A DNA stretch of 64,000 bases from Conexibacter sp. S30A1. Its GTDB lineage: Bacteria; Actinomycetota; Thermoleophilia; Solirubrobacterales; Solirubrobacteraceae. The translations under genes were made by a program, and so were the position numbers. Where the stretch lies: the NCBI RefSeq assembly GCF_023330665.1, contig NZ_CP097127.1, positions 2,666,001 to 2,730,000 of the forward strand, written 5' to 3'. The notes beneath the pieces are model-generated. The model was not told where the DNA came from, did no database searches, and saw only the letters and a list, made by a program, of their open reading frames with translations. Shown piece after piece: positions 45,522 to 53,763 of the stretch; within the stretch, counting starts at the first letter, position 1, and the number at the start of each line of letters is the position of its first letter.

Positions 45522-46427
45522 ATGGGGAACGAGAACCTTCAAAACGCGCTTCACCAGGCCGGTTTGACGATCGAGGCGTTCGCGCGTGTGATCAACGTCG
45601 ACCCCAAAAGCGTCGGACGCTGGGTCTCAGGCAACACCATCCCCTACCCACGCCACCGGCAGGCGATCGCCCGCGCACTCGATTTGGACGAGCATGAGCT
45701 GTGGCCAGACCAAACCCCGGTATCAGGCGATGACGACGACACGACGGCGGGCGATGGGTGTGATGTGGTTGGCAGCTGGAGCTACGCAAACCAGCACAAC
45801 GCCCCCAACCCCGCAGATCTCATCACAGCTAGCGACGGGCCGATCGATCTGCTTGACAGCCACGCCGGCATCCAGCCCACCGACCAGATCATCGACCGGA
45901 TCCAAGCCGCAGCCGCCGCCGGCCGCAAGATCCGGATCCTCACCGAGACTCCGACCAGACAGCTCGCCGCGCTGATCGCACAACCAAACGTGGAGATCCG
46001 GGTCGATGATCTCTGGACCGAGTTCTGGTTCCTCCGGGCCGGTCACCAGATGCTGTTCGCGATCAACTTCCAAGACGACATAGACGTCATGCCAGCACCG
46101 ATCCTCAAACTGGACGGCACGATCACCGGCGGACTGTTCGAACGCGCACAAGGCAAGTTCGAGGAGCTCTGGCAGCAAGCCACCGAGAAGCCACAGACCC
46201 TGGTCAGGACAGCAGCGCAACTGGAGCAGATGATCTCCCAGCCTGCCGCTCTCGCCACCCCCAGCCACCCCGCAGGCCGGCAACCACCAAAGGCGGGCAG
46301 CAACAGCGGCGCCGGCGCCGAGATGCCGCCGATCTCGGCCGGCAACGAGCCGGCGATCTCGCCGCTCGCCAAGATAGGCGAGTCAGCGGCGCCGCAGCCG
46401 AGACGCTGGCCAGGACGACACGAGTAA
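45522..46427 (+). CDS. XRE-family regulator with C-terminal effector-like domain
   Basis: A 301-aa protein. Residues 5-60 are a Cro/C1-type HTH (LTIEAFARVINVDPKSVGRWVSGNTIPYPRHRQAIARALDLDEHELWP). Residues 105-225 form an alpha/beta region (GIQPTDQIIDRIQAAAAAGRKIRILTETPT ... LWTEFWFLRAGHQMLFAINF), resembling a degenerate phospholipase-D/DUF-type sensor domain. The last 75 residues are disordered and Pro/Ala-rich. Its start codon follows the operator array by 17 bases, so autoregulation and control of the divergent transfer operon are likely (inference). Confidence 0.78.
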   Translation: MGNENLQNALHQAGLTIEAFARVINVDPKSVGRWVSGNTIPYPRHRQAIARALDLDEHELWPDQTPVSGDDDDTTAGDGCDVVGSWSYANQHNAPNPADLITASDGPIDLLDSHAGIQPTDQIIDRIQAAAAAGRKIRILTETPTRQLAALIAQPNVEIRVDDLWTEFWFLRAGHQMLFAINFQDDIDVMPAPILKLDGTITGGLFERAQGKFEELWQQATEKPQTLVRTAAQLEQMISQPAALATPSHPAGRQPPKAGSNSGAGAEMPPISAGNEPAISPLAKIGESAAPQPRRWPGRHE

Positions 46428-46974
46428 CCCAGACGGCGGTCGTGGACATGCGCGGCGCTGCTCGTGCGCACCACCACCATGCCGGTCCTGACCGCGTCGC
46501 AGCGCGCCAGCAGCGCCACGATCACCGAGAACGGCGCGACATGACCATCTCACGATCAAACTGAACGGCGCCCAACACCAGGCCACGCGTCTCCGGCAGC
46601 GTCTCCAGCTCCCACCGCGGTCGGGCTGCACGGATGGCGGCCGGCCGGAAGCTATCCGCGTCCCAGTGCGCCAGGCACCCGCCAGGTTCCAGCCGGCCTC
46701 TGCCAGCTGGCGGTCAACCCAGGAGCAGGAACACCACGTCCTGTGGCCCCCCTTCCCGGACGGGCGGGATCGTGGCGCCGGCAGCCGGGCCGTCAAGGTC
46801 GCCTCCGGCTCCCTTACCCTCGCCTACGGCTCGGTGACAGCCCGGCCGTCCGGCGCACAATGCCTGGGATGTCCGGGAAGGGGGCTGTCTCGCGCAGCAG
46901 CCGAACCCCCGCTGCTGGCTGCACCCGACTCGCGCCAACCAGGACCTGTCTGACCGTGGCGTGCCGACCAGGGT
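46428..46974. other. gene-free region right of the XRE regulator
   Basis: 547 bases, uniformly GC-rich, with several overlapping open frames on both strands but no start signal or family match. I see no hairpin or repeat that marks a transfer origin. Confidence 0.4.
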
Positions 46975-47340
46975 TCATGGGTTGGTGTGCCAGCCGAGCG
47001 CTTGCCGGCGGGCTCGCGGTAGCTTGCTGAGGATCAGGTCGTAGGAGTCCTCAACCAGGTCGAGGATCATCTGGTCAGACAGGGAGCCGTCGATGATCAC
47101 GGTGTTCCAGTGACGTTTGTTGAGGTGGTAGCCAGGGATCACCGCTCGGTGTGTTTTGCGCAGCTCCTCTGCCAGCGCCGGGTCGCATTTCAGGCTGATC
47201 CGCAACGGGTTATCTGAGAATCGGCAGAGCGCGAAGATCTTGCCCGCAACCTTGAACACAGAGATCTCCGGGCCAAACGGGAAAAGCTCATCGCTGCCTG
47301 GCAGCGAGAGGCAGTAGTCGCGAAGCGCGGCGGCGTTCAT
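46975..47340 (-). CDS. MmcQ/YjbR-family protein
   Basis: A 121-aa protein of the YjbR fold: LRDYCLSLPGSDELFPFGPEISVFKVAGKIFALC, then LRISLKCDPALAEELRKTHRAVIPGYHLNKRHWNTVII. The family has a double-wing fold related to DNA-binding domains; its biochemical role is unknown. ATG 47340 is used; the longer open frame to 47556 has no similarity. Likely a stand-alone chromosomal gene. Confidence 0.85.
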   Translation of the reverse strand: MNAAALRDYCLSLPGSDELFPFGPEISVFKVAGKIFALCRFSDNPLRISLKCDPALAEELRKTHRAVIPGYHLNKRHWNTVIIDGSLSDQMILDLVEDSYDLILSKLPRARRQALGWHTNP

Positions 47341-47644
47341 CAGCTGCCCGATGATGCCGTGTTTGGGCTGCGCGTCACTGGGTCGGGTGCGTCTGCTGTT
47401 TGCGTGCACGGGCAGCTTCTGCCGCTTCCCGACCGCCGACGGGAGCTGGCCTATGCATCGGTCGTGGCGACGCTCAATCAAGGAGACGTTGCGATGGCGG
47501 GCAGCACGCAGCAGCCGGCGACGTGGCCGGCACGAGGGGAGTCGCGTTCGCCGCACCGGCCGCCGGTGGCGTGTCGGCGGAGATCGCGTACGGCCCCGTG
47601 GCGGCGATCACCCTGGGGTGTGCACGGGCTCAACGCCGGGCTGC
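47341..47644. other. gene-free spacer
   Basis: 304 bases between the MmcQ start and the SRPBCC remnant end; no supported gene. Confidence 0.4.
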
Positions 47645-48121
47645 CTAGCGAGCGTCCACGGCCAGCTGCGCTAGGCGCCGCAGCTGATCCTCGACCGTGC
47701 GGCGAGCGCGACGTCCCATCAGCGGACCTGAAGTCACCGATAGCTTCTGCCACGTTACGGTCAGCGTGACCGCCGACCTGTTCTCGCCTGCCGGCCTGAC
47801 TATCCACTCGACCCGGTCAGCGATGCGTAGGCGCAGCAGCTTTGCCACGAGGCCTCGTTGCACCAGCTCAGAGCTGATGATCAGGCGGTTCGGCGGGTCG
47901 TAGAGCTCCGTCATTAGACGAACCTGATAGCCGGTCAGCTACGACGGGGATGACGCACGGATTTGGAAACCGCCAGTCACGCATTCTTCAACGTCGCCGA
48001 TCAGCACGGTCCCTGGACTGAGCTTGACCAGCCGGCTGGGATCTGAGATCACCGCGAACACACGCGTCGCTGCGCTTTCGATGTTGGCGGTAGCGGACAC
48101 GCTGAAATCCCTGTGCGCCAT
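47645..48121 (-). pseudogene. SRPBCC-family protein gene with in-frame TAG
   Basis: The first part (48121-47939) reads FSVSATANIESAATRVFAVISDPSRLVKLSPGT, the N-terminal strand-helix of an SRPBCC/polyketide-cyclase-like domain. After TAG (47939-47941) the same frame continues LTGYQVRLMTELYDPPNRLIISSELVQRG ... VTLTVTWQKL to 47645, the rest of the fold. No indel is involved: a single nonsense codon separates the halves. Without it the product would be about 158 aa. Function of such domains is lipid or ligand binding; here probably lost. Confidence 0.75.
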
Positions 48122-48252
48122 TCAGGTGGCAGTCAAGCATTCCCGCCGGCGCGGCAGCACACGTGGGGCACCGACGCACGCCACGGCGAAACGGATCGCG
48201 AGCAACATGCACACTTTCGGCACAAAGCTCGATCCGTGCGAGACTCGTCGCC

Positions 48253-48795
48253 GTGAGGATCAACACAAACAGGCTGCAGCTGCGGCCGTTGACGATCGCT
48301 GACCTCGACGCCCTGCTCATCATCCACAGCAGCGCTGAGGTGCAGAGATTCTTTGGGATATTGGACCGTGCTGAACTGGCCGACTGGCTCGCACGCGTCG
48401 AGGAGGACTGGGCACAGGACGGGTATGGACGCGCAGCGATCCTTGACGGCGCGACCGGCCGGCTTATCGGCCGAGCAGGACTCAAGCGGTTCCCGGAGTA
48501 CGGAGAAACCGAGCTTGGATGGGTGCTTGAACCCGGATCATGGGGACACGGGTTCGCTACCGAAGCAGCACACGCCTGGGTGCGGTGGGGCTTTGAGAAC
48601 CTCGACGTCCCATACCTGACATCAATGATCGCCCCGGAGAACACCCGCTCGATCGCGGTCGCACAGCGACTCGGAATGACCGCCCTGCGAACAGACATGC
48701 TTCTCGGGGAAGCTGTCACGGTCTACTCGATCAGCCGAAACTCATGGCCATCCACGAGCCCCAACCGCAACGAGGACCCATCACAGCCCTGCTAG
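48253..48795 (+). CDS. GNAT-family N-acetyltransferase (RimJ/RimL type)
   Basis: A 180-aa acetyltransferase: TNRLQLRPLTIADLDALLIIHSSAEVQRFFG at the N-terminus, LIGRAGLKRFPEYGETELGWVLEPGSWGHGFATEAA (acetyl-CoA-binding motif A, GxWGxG) and ENTRSIAVAQRLGM. GTG 48253 begins exactly at the family's conserved N-terminus; 30 upstream codons are open but look non-coding. It would acetylate a protein N-terminus or a small amine; target unknown. Confidence 0.86.
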   Translation: MRINTNRLQLRPLTIADLDALLIIHSSAEVQRFFGILDRAELADWLARVEEDWAQDGYGRAAILDGATGRLIGRAGLKRFPEYGETELGWVLEPGSWGHGFATEAAHAWVRWGFENLDVPYLTSMIAPENTRSIAVAQRLGMTALRTDMLLGEAVTVYSISRNSWPSTSPNRNEDPSQPC

Positions 48796-48975
48796 CACCG
48801 GCACGGCACAAGCAAGCCCATCAAACGTTCACAGAAGGACCGCTCGCCTTGGCTGGGTCGCGCAGCGGGGTGTGAACCATCGCTCGCCTCCCAGGACCGC
48901 GAGTCACACAGGCCCGCGCTTCGGTCCCGTCCGGGATTCGGGCCGGTCTCGCTATCGAAACGTATGGCGGAGCTG

Positions 48976-49393
48976 TCAGTCGGGCGTGCCTCGTACCGCC
49001 CAGGCGGCCGCAGACACAGTGAACGCGCCGGTTGGAAACTTTGCTGAGCACCGTGCGCGCAACTCAGCGCGCGCGTCGGACGAGAGTCTCGCCAGGAACG
49101 TTCCTACCGAACCGACACCTCGAAGAAACGGGTCCCACCACTCCTCGAATCCGCCGAACCGGACGTCGACTGAGACCATGCTGACCTCTGTCGCGCGGAT
49201 GCCAGCCCGCGCGAACAGCTCGGCAAGGTCCCCCTTTGTCGCGCCGGCCCGTGAAGACTCCCCGTCGACGACCAGGCCCAGCTCTCGAGCCGCCTCCCAG
49301 AACCCGGCCAGCGGCCCGCGCCAATTGTGACCGTGATCCCAAACACAAGCCGCGACAATTCCCCCCGGCCGCGACACCCGAGCCATTTCTCGA
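48976..49393 (-). pseudogene. class I SAM methyltransferase, C-terminal part
   Basis: Encodes LREMARVSRPGGIVAACVWDHGHNW and the all-alpha lid region (GFEEWWDPFLRGVGSVGTFLARL), ending AAAWAVRGTPD. It has no N-terminal SAM-binding motif. It joins in frame through the TTTCTCGA duplication with the fragment at 53080-53353, giving VAGLREMARVSRPGG, a textbook methyltransferase sequence. The split is caused by the IS1595-type transposon. Confidence 0.85.
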
Positions 49394-49503
49394 AGCGCAT
49401 GTCCCCCTGTTTGCACCAGGGTTCCCTTGTCGTTCTGACTGCCACGACGCGATTTCTTTCCGGTGTATCAGGTGTTCTCGGCCTACTGTCGATAACGACA
49501 GCG

Positions 49504-50403
49504 ATGCGAGCGCCGCGATCTGGTCGAGACTATCCGCGAACGAACACGGAGTTCTACGCGACGTTGAGTTCGCCCGCCGATGCTGCTGGTTGGATTGATC
49601 GGCTGCGGTGGGAGGGCGGTTTCACTTGCCCGGAGTGCAGCGGCATGGAGCATTGGCCGTTGGCGGCGGGCGGAAGGCGTTGCAAGGGATGTCGGCATCG
49701 CATCGCGCTACTGGCTGGCACCCCGTTTCATCGTGCGCGCGTTCCGGCTCCGGCAGTGCTGGAAGCCGCATGGCTGATGACTGAGCCGAACTCTGTCGCC
49801 AACGCGAGTTCGCTGACACGGAATGCTGCCATCAACCGGGAGAACGCTTGGACGGTGATGCACAAGTTCCGCGAGGTGATGCATAGGGACATGTGCTCCG
49901 TGCAGCTGCGAGGGATAGTCGAAGTGGATGAAGTCTTTGTTGGCGGCAAGCCTCGCAAGCGCGGGACTGCGCAGCGGGGGCGCGGGACGGCGAAGTATTC
50001 CGTGGTCGTTTTGGCGGAGCGGCGCAAGGGCGAGCGCGTCATCGTCCGACGCGTCCGCAACATACGGGCAACGACGCTCTTGGCAGTGGTTCGCAGCCAC
50101 GTTGCGCCGGGTGCAACCATCCGCATAGACGCGAACCCGAGCTACGGCGGCCTCGCCGCGATGGGCTACCGGCACACGAGTTACAACATGAGCGCGCTGC
50201 CGCTACCTGCGCACCGCTACCTGCTAGTCGTCCATGCCGTGTCGTCCAACGCGAAGCGTTGGCTCACGCAGGCGCTTCACCGAACTCCGAGCGGCAAGCA
50301 TCTCGACTACTACCTCGCAGAGTTTGCGTTCCGCTGCAACCGCCGCACGGCCCGCCAGCGCGGCCTGTCGTTCTACCGGCTGTTGGAAGCCACGCTCCAG
50401 TAG
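49504..50403 (+). CDS. IS1595-family transposase
   Basis: A 299-aa transposase. The N-terminal zinc ribbon is FTCPECSGMEHW ... RRCKGCRHRIALLAGTPFH (about residues 38-75). The catalytic domain has IVEVDEVFVGGKPRKRG (first Asp), ATIRIDANPSYGG (second Asp) and VHAVSSNAKRWLTQ, where Asn may be the third residue as in DDN-type members. The frame runs from 49327 but the element only begins at 49394. ATG 49504 is the best start inside it, without a strong ribosome-binding site. Confidence 0.88.
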   Translation: MRAPRSGRDYPRTNTEFYATLSSPADAAGWIDRLRWEGGFTCPECSGMEHWPLAAGGRRCKGCRHRIALLAGTPFHRARVPAPAVLEAAWLMTEPNSVANASSLTRNAAINRENAWTVMHKFREVMHRDMCSVQLRGIVEVDEVFVGGKPRKRGTAQRGRGTAKYSVVVLAERRKGERVIVRRVRNIRATTLLAVVRSHVAPGATIRIDANPSYGGLAAMGYRHTSYNMSALPLPAHRYLLVVHAVSSNAKRWLTQALHRTPSGKHLDYYLAEFAFRCNRRTARQRGLSFYRLLEATLQ

Positions 50404-51293
50404 GGGCAGGTCACACAGCGAGCCATCATCGCTCGCAGTTAGACGGCACGGATGCCGCGCGTGCCCTTGGTAGCTTGGCGCTGATGCCCCGGTCAACGCC
50501 CGAGACTCCCAACGCGCCGGTTATCTACCTGATTACCGGGCCGATGGCAGCGGGCAAATCGACCGTCGCTCGCCTCTTGGCGGCGCGCTTCGAGCGTGGT
50601 GTGCATCTCGAAGGCGACGTCTTCCGCAGAAGCATCGGTGCCGGATGACGCGAGCCGACACCCGAGATGACACCGGAACAGTTGGAACAACTGCGGCTGC
50701 GCTACCGACTGGCCGCAGCCGCAGCCGATGGCTACCTCGAGGCTGGCTTCACCGTCGCGCTCGAAGATGTCGTTGCTGGCCCGCTTCTGGGAGAGCTGCG
50801 AACGATGGTCCGCAGCCGACCATGCCACATCGTCGTGCTGCTGCCGTCGAGCGAGGCAATCGCCGCACGTGAAACAGCCCGCGACCACAAAGACTACGGA
50901 GTGTGGAGCGTAAAGCAGTTACGCGACGGCTTCGTCAGTGAGACGCCGCGCATCGGCGTCTGGCTGGACAGCAGCCACCTCACACCCGAGGGACCGTCGA
51001 TGCCATTCTCGAACGCACGGCGTCGCATACAGCGTCGTCATGGTCGGAGGTTGTCGTCGCCGACTACGACCGGCGATGGCCGACGCTGTTCGAGCAGATA
51101 GCCGAACCAGTCCGCGCTGCCGTCGCAGACCTCGGAGCCGAGGTTGAGCATGTGGGAAGCACCGCCGTGTCAGGGCTGCGAGCCAAGCCGGTCATCGACA
51201 TCGACGTCGTCCTCCGCGCGGAGGCGGATGTGGACACGGCAATCGAGCGCCTGTGCTCGCTCGGCTATACCTACCAAGGCAACAAGGGCATCC

Positions 51294-52414
51294 TAGATGA
51301 GTAGTGCCACGGCCGGCGGCGGGGTCGTGGCGTTGAAGGAGACATAACAGCGCAGGTCGAAGTTGGCGGTACTCAATACCCAGCGCCGACCCTGTGGAGG
51401 GACTCGATGGACGCCAACCTCGACCTGCTGCTTACGGTTGTTTACTGCATCGTTGACGATTTCCTGCCTCAACGGCCCGGAAACGCGCGTCGGAAGATCA
51501 CTGATGCGGAGATCATCACCATCTCGATCGCGCAGTCGATCATGGGGATCCCGTCCGATTATTGGTTCCTCGCGCTCGCGCCCCGGCAGATCGGGCATCT
51601 GTTCCCCCACCTGCCGGAGCGAACCGCCTACCACAAGCGACGGCTGCGGCTCTCGCGGCAGATCGAGGCGCTGATCAGCGAGCTCGCCCGCCGCAGCGCG
51701 GGATACATGGACGACATGCTGCTGGTCGACTCCACCCCAGTGGAGTGCGCCCGATCGCGGGAGACGGTCAAGCGCGGCGGGCACTCCAGCCTGACTGACG
51801 CGCTCGCTAACGCCGCCGACTACGGGTATTGCGCCAGCCACAGCCGCTACTTCTACGGATTCCGGCTGCACGCCCTGTTCGCCCCCGACGGCACCCCGCG
51901 GGCGTTGGCTTTGACCTCCCCGAAGATCGACGAGAAGCTCGTGTGCCTGCAGATGGTCGCGCGGTGCGAGCATCAGCCCGGGGTGATGCTGATGCTGATC
52001 GGCGATAAGAACTTCCGCGGCAAGGAGTTCGAGGCCGAGCTCGCTGAGCTCGACGCGACGATCCACCGTCCCCGTCGCAAGGACGAGAAGCGTCAAGCCG
52101 CCAGCACCGCGGCAGCATCGACCCCGGCGCTCCGACCGGCCTCTGAGATCACTCCCCAGCCACGGCGCACCCACGCAAAACCCCACCAGCTGCATCTCGC
52201 GCCGATCCGCCAACGGATCGAATCGATCTTCTGGACCTTCAAAGACATCCTCACCCTGGAGCGCCACGGCGCGCGCACCCTCTCCAACCTCCGCGTCCGC
52301 CTATGCGCACGCTTCGCCGCCCTCGCCGCCGCCGTCATGCTCAACCACGAACTCGGCCGCCCCACCCGCGCGCTGGTCGACTACACCGCCTAATCCCGTG
52401 GCACTACTCATCTA
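51294..52414 (+). mobile_element. IS982-family insertion sequence (1.12 kb)
   Basis: Perfect 19-bp terminal inverted repeats TAGATGAGTAGTGCCACGG (51294-51312) and complement (52396-52414). It is inserted in the GrpB passenger gene. No longer duplication than TA or CTA can be defined, because GrpB resumes only at about 52741, 326 bases past the IS end. Confidence 0.85.
51407..52393 (+). CDS. IS982-family transposase
   Basis: A 328-aa DDE transposase: LDLLLTVVYCIVDDFLPQRPGNARRKITDAEIITISIAQS, DDMLLVDSTPVECARSRETVKRGG (first Asp), YGYCASHSRYFYGFRLHALF, MLIGDKNFRGKEFEAEL (second Asp) and APIRQRIESIFWTFKDILTLERHGARTL (Glu). ATG start after GTGGAGGG. Complete, with intact inverted repeats, so possibly active. 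Confidence 0.92.
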   Translation: MDANLDLLLTVVYCIVDDFLPQRPGNARRKITDAEIITISIAQSIMGIPSDYWFLALAPRQIGHLFPHLPERTAYHKRRLRLSRQIEALISELARRSAGYMDDMLLVDSTPVECARSRETVKRGGHSSLTDALANAADYGYCASHSRYFYGFRLHALFAPDGTPRALALTSPKIDEKLVCLQMVARCEHQPGVMLMLIGDKNFRGKEFEAELAELDATIHRPRRKDEKRQAASTAAASTPALRPASEITPQPRRTHAKPHQLHLAPIRQRIESIFWTFKDILTLERHGARTLSNLRVRLCARFAALAAAVMLNHELGRPTRALVDYTA

Positions 52415-53000
52415 ACGGGAGGGGGTCAGCCCCCCTCCCGGCCTCCCCCATCGCGGGCGGTGAGGCCGTCCGGCAAAGCCGGCCCTCCCGATTCTCGTCC
52501 TGCCTCCTCGCCGGATCCGGGCAGCACGAGACGGCGCGCTCAGCACCTGAGCGCAGCATCAACCGTGCGCCGGCACTGCCTATGACGGGCACAACCTCCA
52601 GCACGCGGACCCTGGGGCCGCAGTGGGTCGTTCTCCCAGGCGGAATCTGATCGCAGGCCCATCGCCATCGTCCTCTTCGGCCGCCGCGCTGTCAAGAGAA
52701 ACTCGTCACAAGATCACGACTTTCACAGACCAAGTCGAACTAGGGCGCGAAGCGTTCATGTGGCCGGACGGTGCTCCGCCGCACCACCTCTATACCGTAG
52801 TCGCAGGCAGCGAGCCCCACCGCGACCACATCGACTTCCGCAACTACCTACGGGCACACCCCGATACCGCTCACGAATATGCAGAACTGAAAGACCGGCT
52901 CGCCGTCGAGCACCGCAACGACAGGCTCGGCTACACCGAAGCCAAAGCCGCGTTCATCACCCAAGTCCTCCGCGACGCCCGCCAAACCAAGCCCGCCGCG

Positions 53001-53072
53001 TGGCACTCAGGGGGACAAACCTAGCCAGTGGCAGTCAGGGGGACAAACCTAGCCAGTGGCAGTCAAGGGGAC
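53001..53072 (+). repeat. tandem 28-bp repeat at the right end of the IS1595-type transposon
   Basis: Units at 53001-53028 and 53029-53056 and a partial third at 53057-53072, each beginning TGGCA(C/G)TCA(G/A)GGGGAC. The third runs into the terminal inverted repeat. Each unit contains the same GGGGAC word as the terminal repeat, so they may be extra transposase-binding sites. A related TCTGACTGCCAC segment lies near the left end (49436-49447). Confidence 0.8.
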
Positions 53073-53079
53073 ATGCGCT

Positions 53080-53353
53080 TTTCTCGAAGACCAGCCACCG
53101 GATCGGCCATGAAATGCACGACCAGCTGCGCTACTGCCGCATCGAACTCGGCATCCTCAAACGGCAACGCCTCGGCGGCCGCTAACCGGGCCAACACGCC
53201 GGGATGGCGTGCTTGGACCGCGGCCAGAAACTCCGGTGAAGGATCGACCGCCGCGACGGACCGCACCCCGATACGATCGACCAGAACGGTGGTCAGTGCG
53301 CCCGATCCACATCCGACATCGATGGTCCGCTGGCCCGTGGTGAGGCCTGCCTC
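53080..53353 (-). pseudogene. class I SAM methyltransferase, SAM-binding part
   Basis: Encodes LTTGQRTIDVGCGSGALTTVLVDRIGVRSVAAVDPSPEFL (motif I and the acidic end of strand 2), EALPFEDAEFDAAVAQLVVHFMADPVAGLRE. It joins the fragment at 48976-49393. Residues before GLTTGQR do not look like the family, so about 25-30 N-terminal residues are also lost near 53350. Confidence 0.82.
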
Positions 53354-53596
53354 ACTCCCGTCAAAACAGCGCAAACGCCGCCGCCACACACCCCAGCCCA
53401 ACACCCACACCGCCTGACACAAGCCAACCAGCAGCACCCACCACCCACCACACGCGGCGTCAAACCCCACTCAACCGACCGCCCGGCCCCGTCCAACAGC
53501 CCCCGCCAAACGCCCGCCAAACGCCCAGCCGCCGCAGGGACTTCCGTCCACCCCAAATGCGAACATGTCACCAGGGCAAACGTGAAGACTTCCTTA
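53354..53596. other. strand-asymmetric, thymine-poor spacer
   Basis: 243 bases, of which about 53357-53525 are almost only A, C and some G on the plus strand. No gene is supported; composition differs clearly from both flanks. Confidence 0.5.
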
Positions 53597-53640
53597 TAGC
53601 GGGGGCAGGATTCGAACCTGCGACCTACGGGTTATGAGTC
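53597..53640 (-). other. 3' half of a CAT-anticodon tRNA (tRNA-Met type), probable integration scar
   Basis: On the minus strand: anticodon loop CTCATAA, CCCGT, AGGTC, T arm GCAGG-TTCGAAT-CCTGC, acceptor CCCCGCT plus A. The 5' half is missing; the preceding bases cannot pair with CCCGT to form the anticodon stem. The orientation implies that the integrated DNA lies to the right, towards the HerA/NurA island. Confidence 0.75.
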
Positions 53641-53763
53641 ACATTCGGCTGATCCGCCGGGTCCGGGCCGATACCGCGAAATGACGGTAATACTGGAGCT
53701 CCGCGCCGTCCGTTGACATCGACTCCGTCCATATTTCACCCAATCCGCCGCCGTTCGTTTGAC

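Larger units (their letters stand above)
50484..53024 (+). pseudogene. passenger gene: P-loop kinase fused to GrpB-type nucleotidyltransferase, decayed
   Basis: 50484-50648 encodes VIYLITGPMAAGKSTVARLLAARF (Walker A). An in-frame TGA (50646-50648) interrupts it; the same frame continues with LEQLRLRYRLAAAAADGYLEAGFTVALEDVVAGPLLGE. Near 50993 a one-base deletion shifts into DAILERTASHTASSWSEVVVADYDRRWPTLFEQI, the GrpB domain start, with EHVGSTAVSG and KPVIDIDVVL. IS982 interrupts it after GNKGIL. GrpB resumes at about 52741 with GREAFMWPDGAPPHHLYTVVAGSEPHRDHIDFRNYL and ends in the transposon's terminal repeats. The fusion was probably a self-contained phosphotransferase/nucleotidyltransferase. 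Confidence 0.8.
49386..53087 (+). mobile_element. 3.7-kb IS1595-type transposon with passenger gene
   Basis: The element proper is 49394-53079, with perfect 13-bp terminal inverted repeats AGCGCATGTCCCC / GGGGACATGCGCT. 8-bp target duplications TTTCTCGA lie at 49386-49393 and 53080-53087, the size known for IS1595 elements. It carries a transposase, a decayed kinase-GrpB gene, and tandem 28-bp repeats at its right end. IS982 has inserted inside it. Removal restores a methyltransferase frame. Confidence 0.92.

Noticed and set aside
53001..53072. Direct repeats that might be a CRISPR array
   Set aside because: The 28-bp units abut with no spacers and there are fewer than three copies at a transposon end; no cas genes are present.
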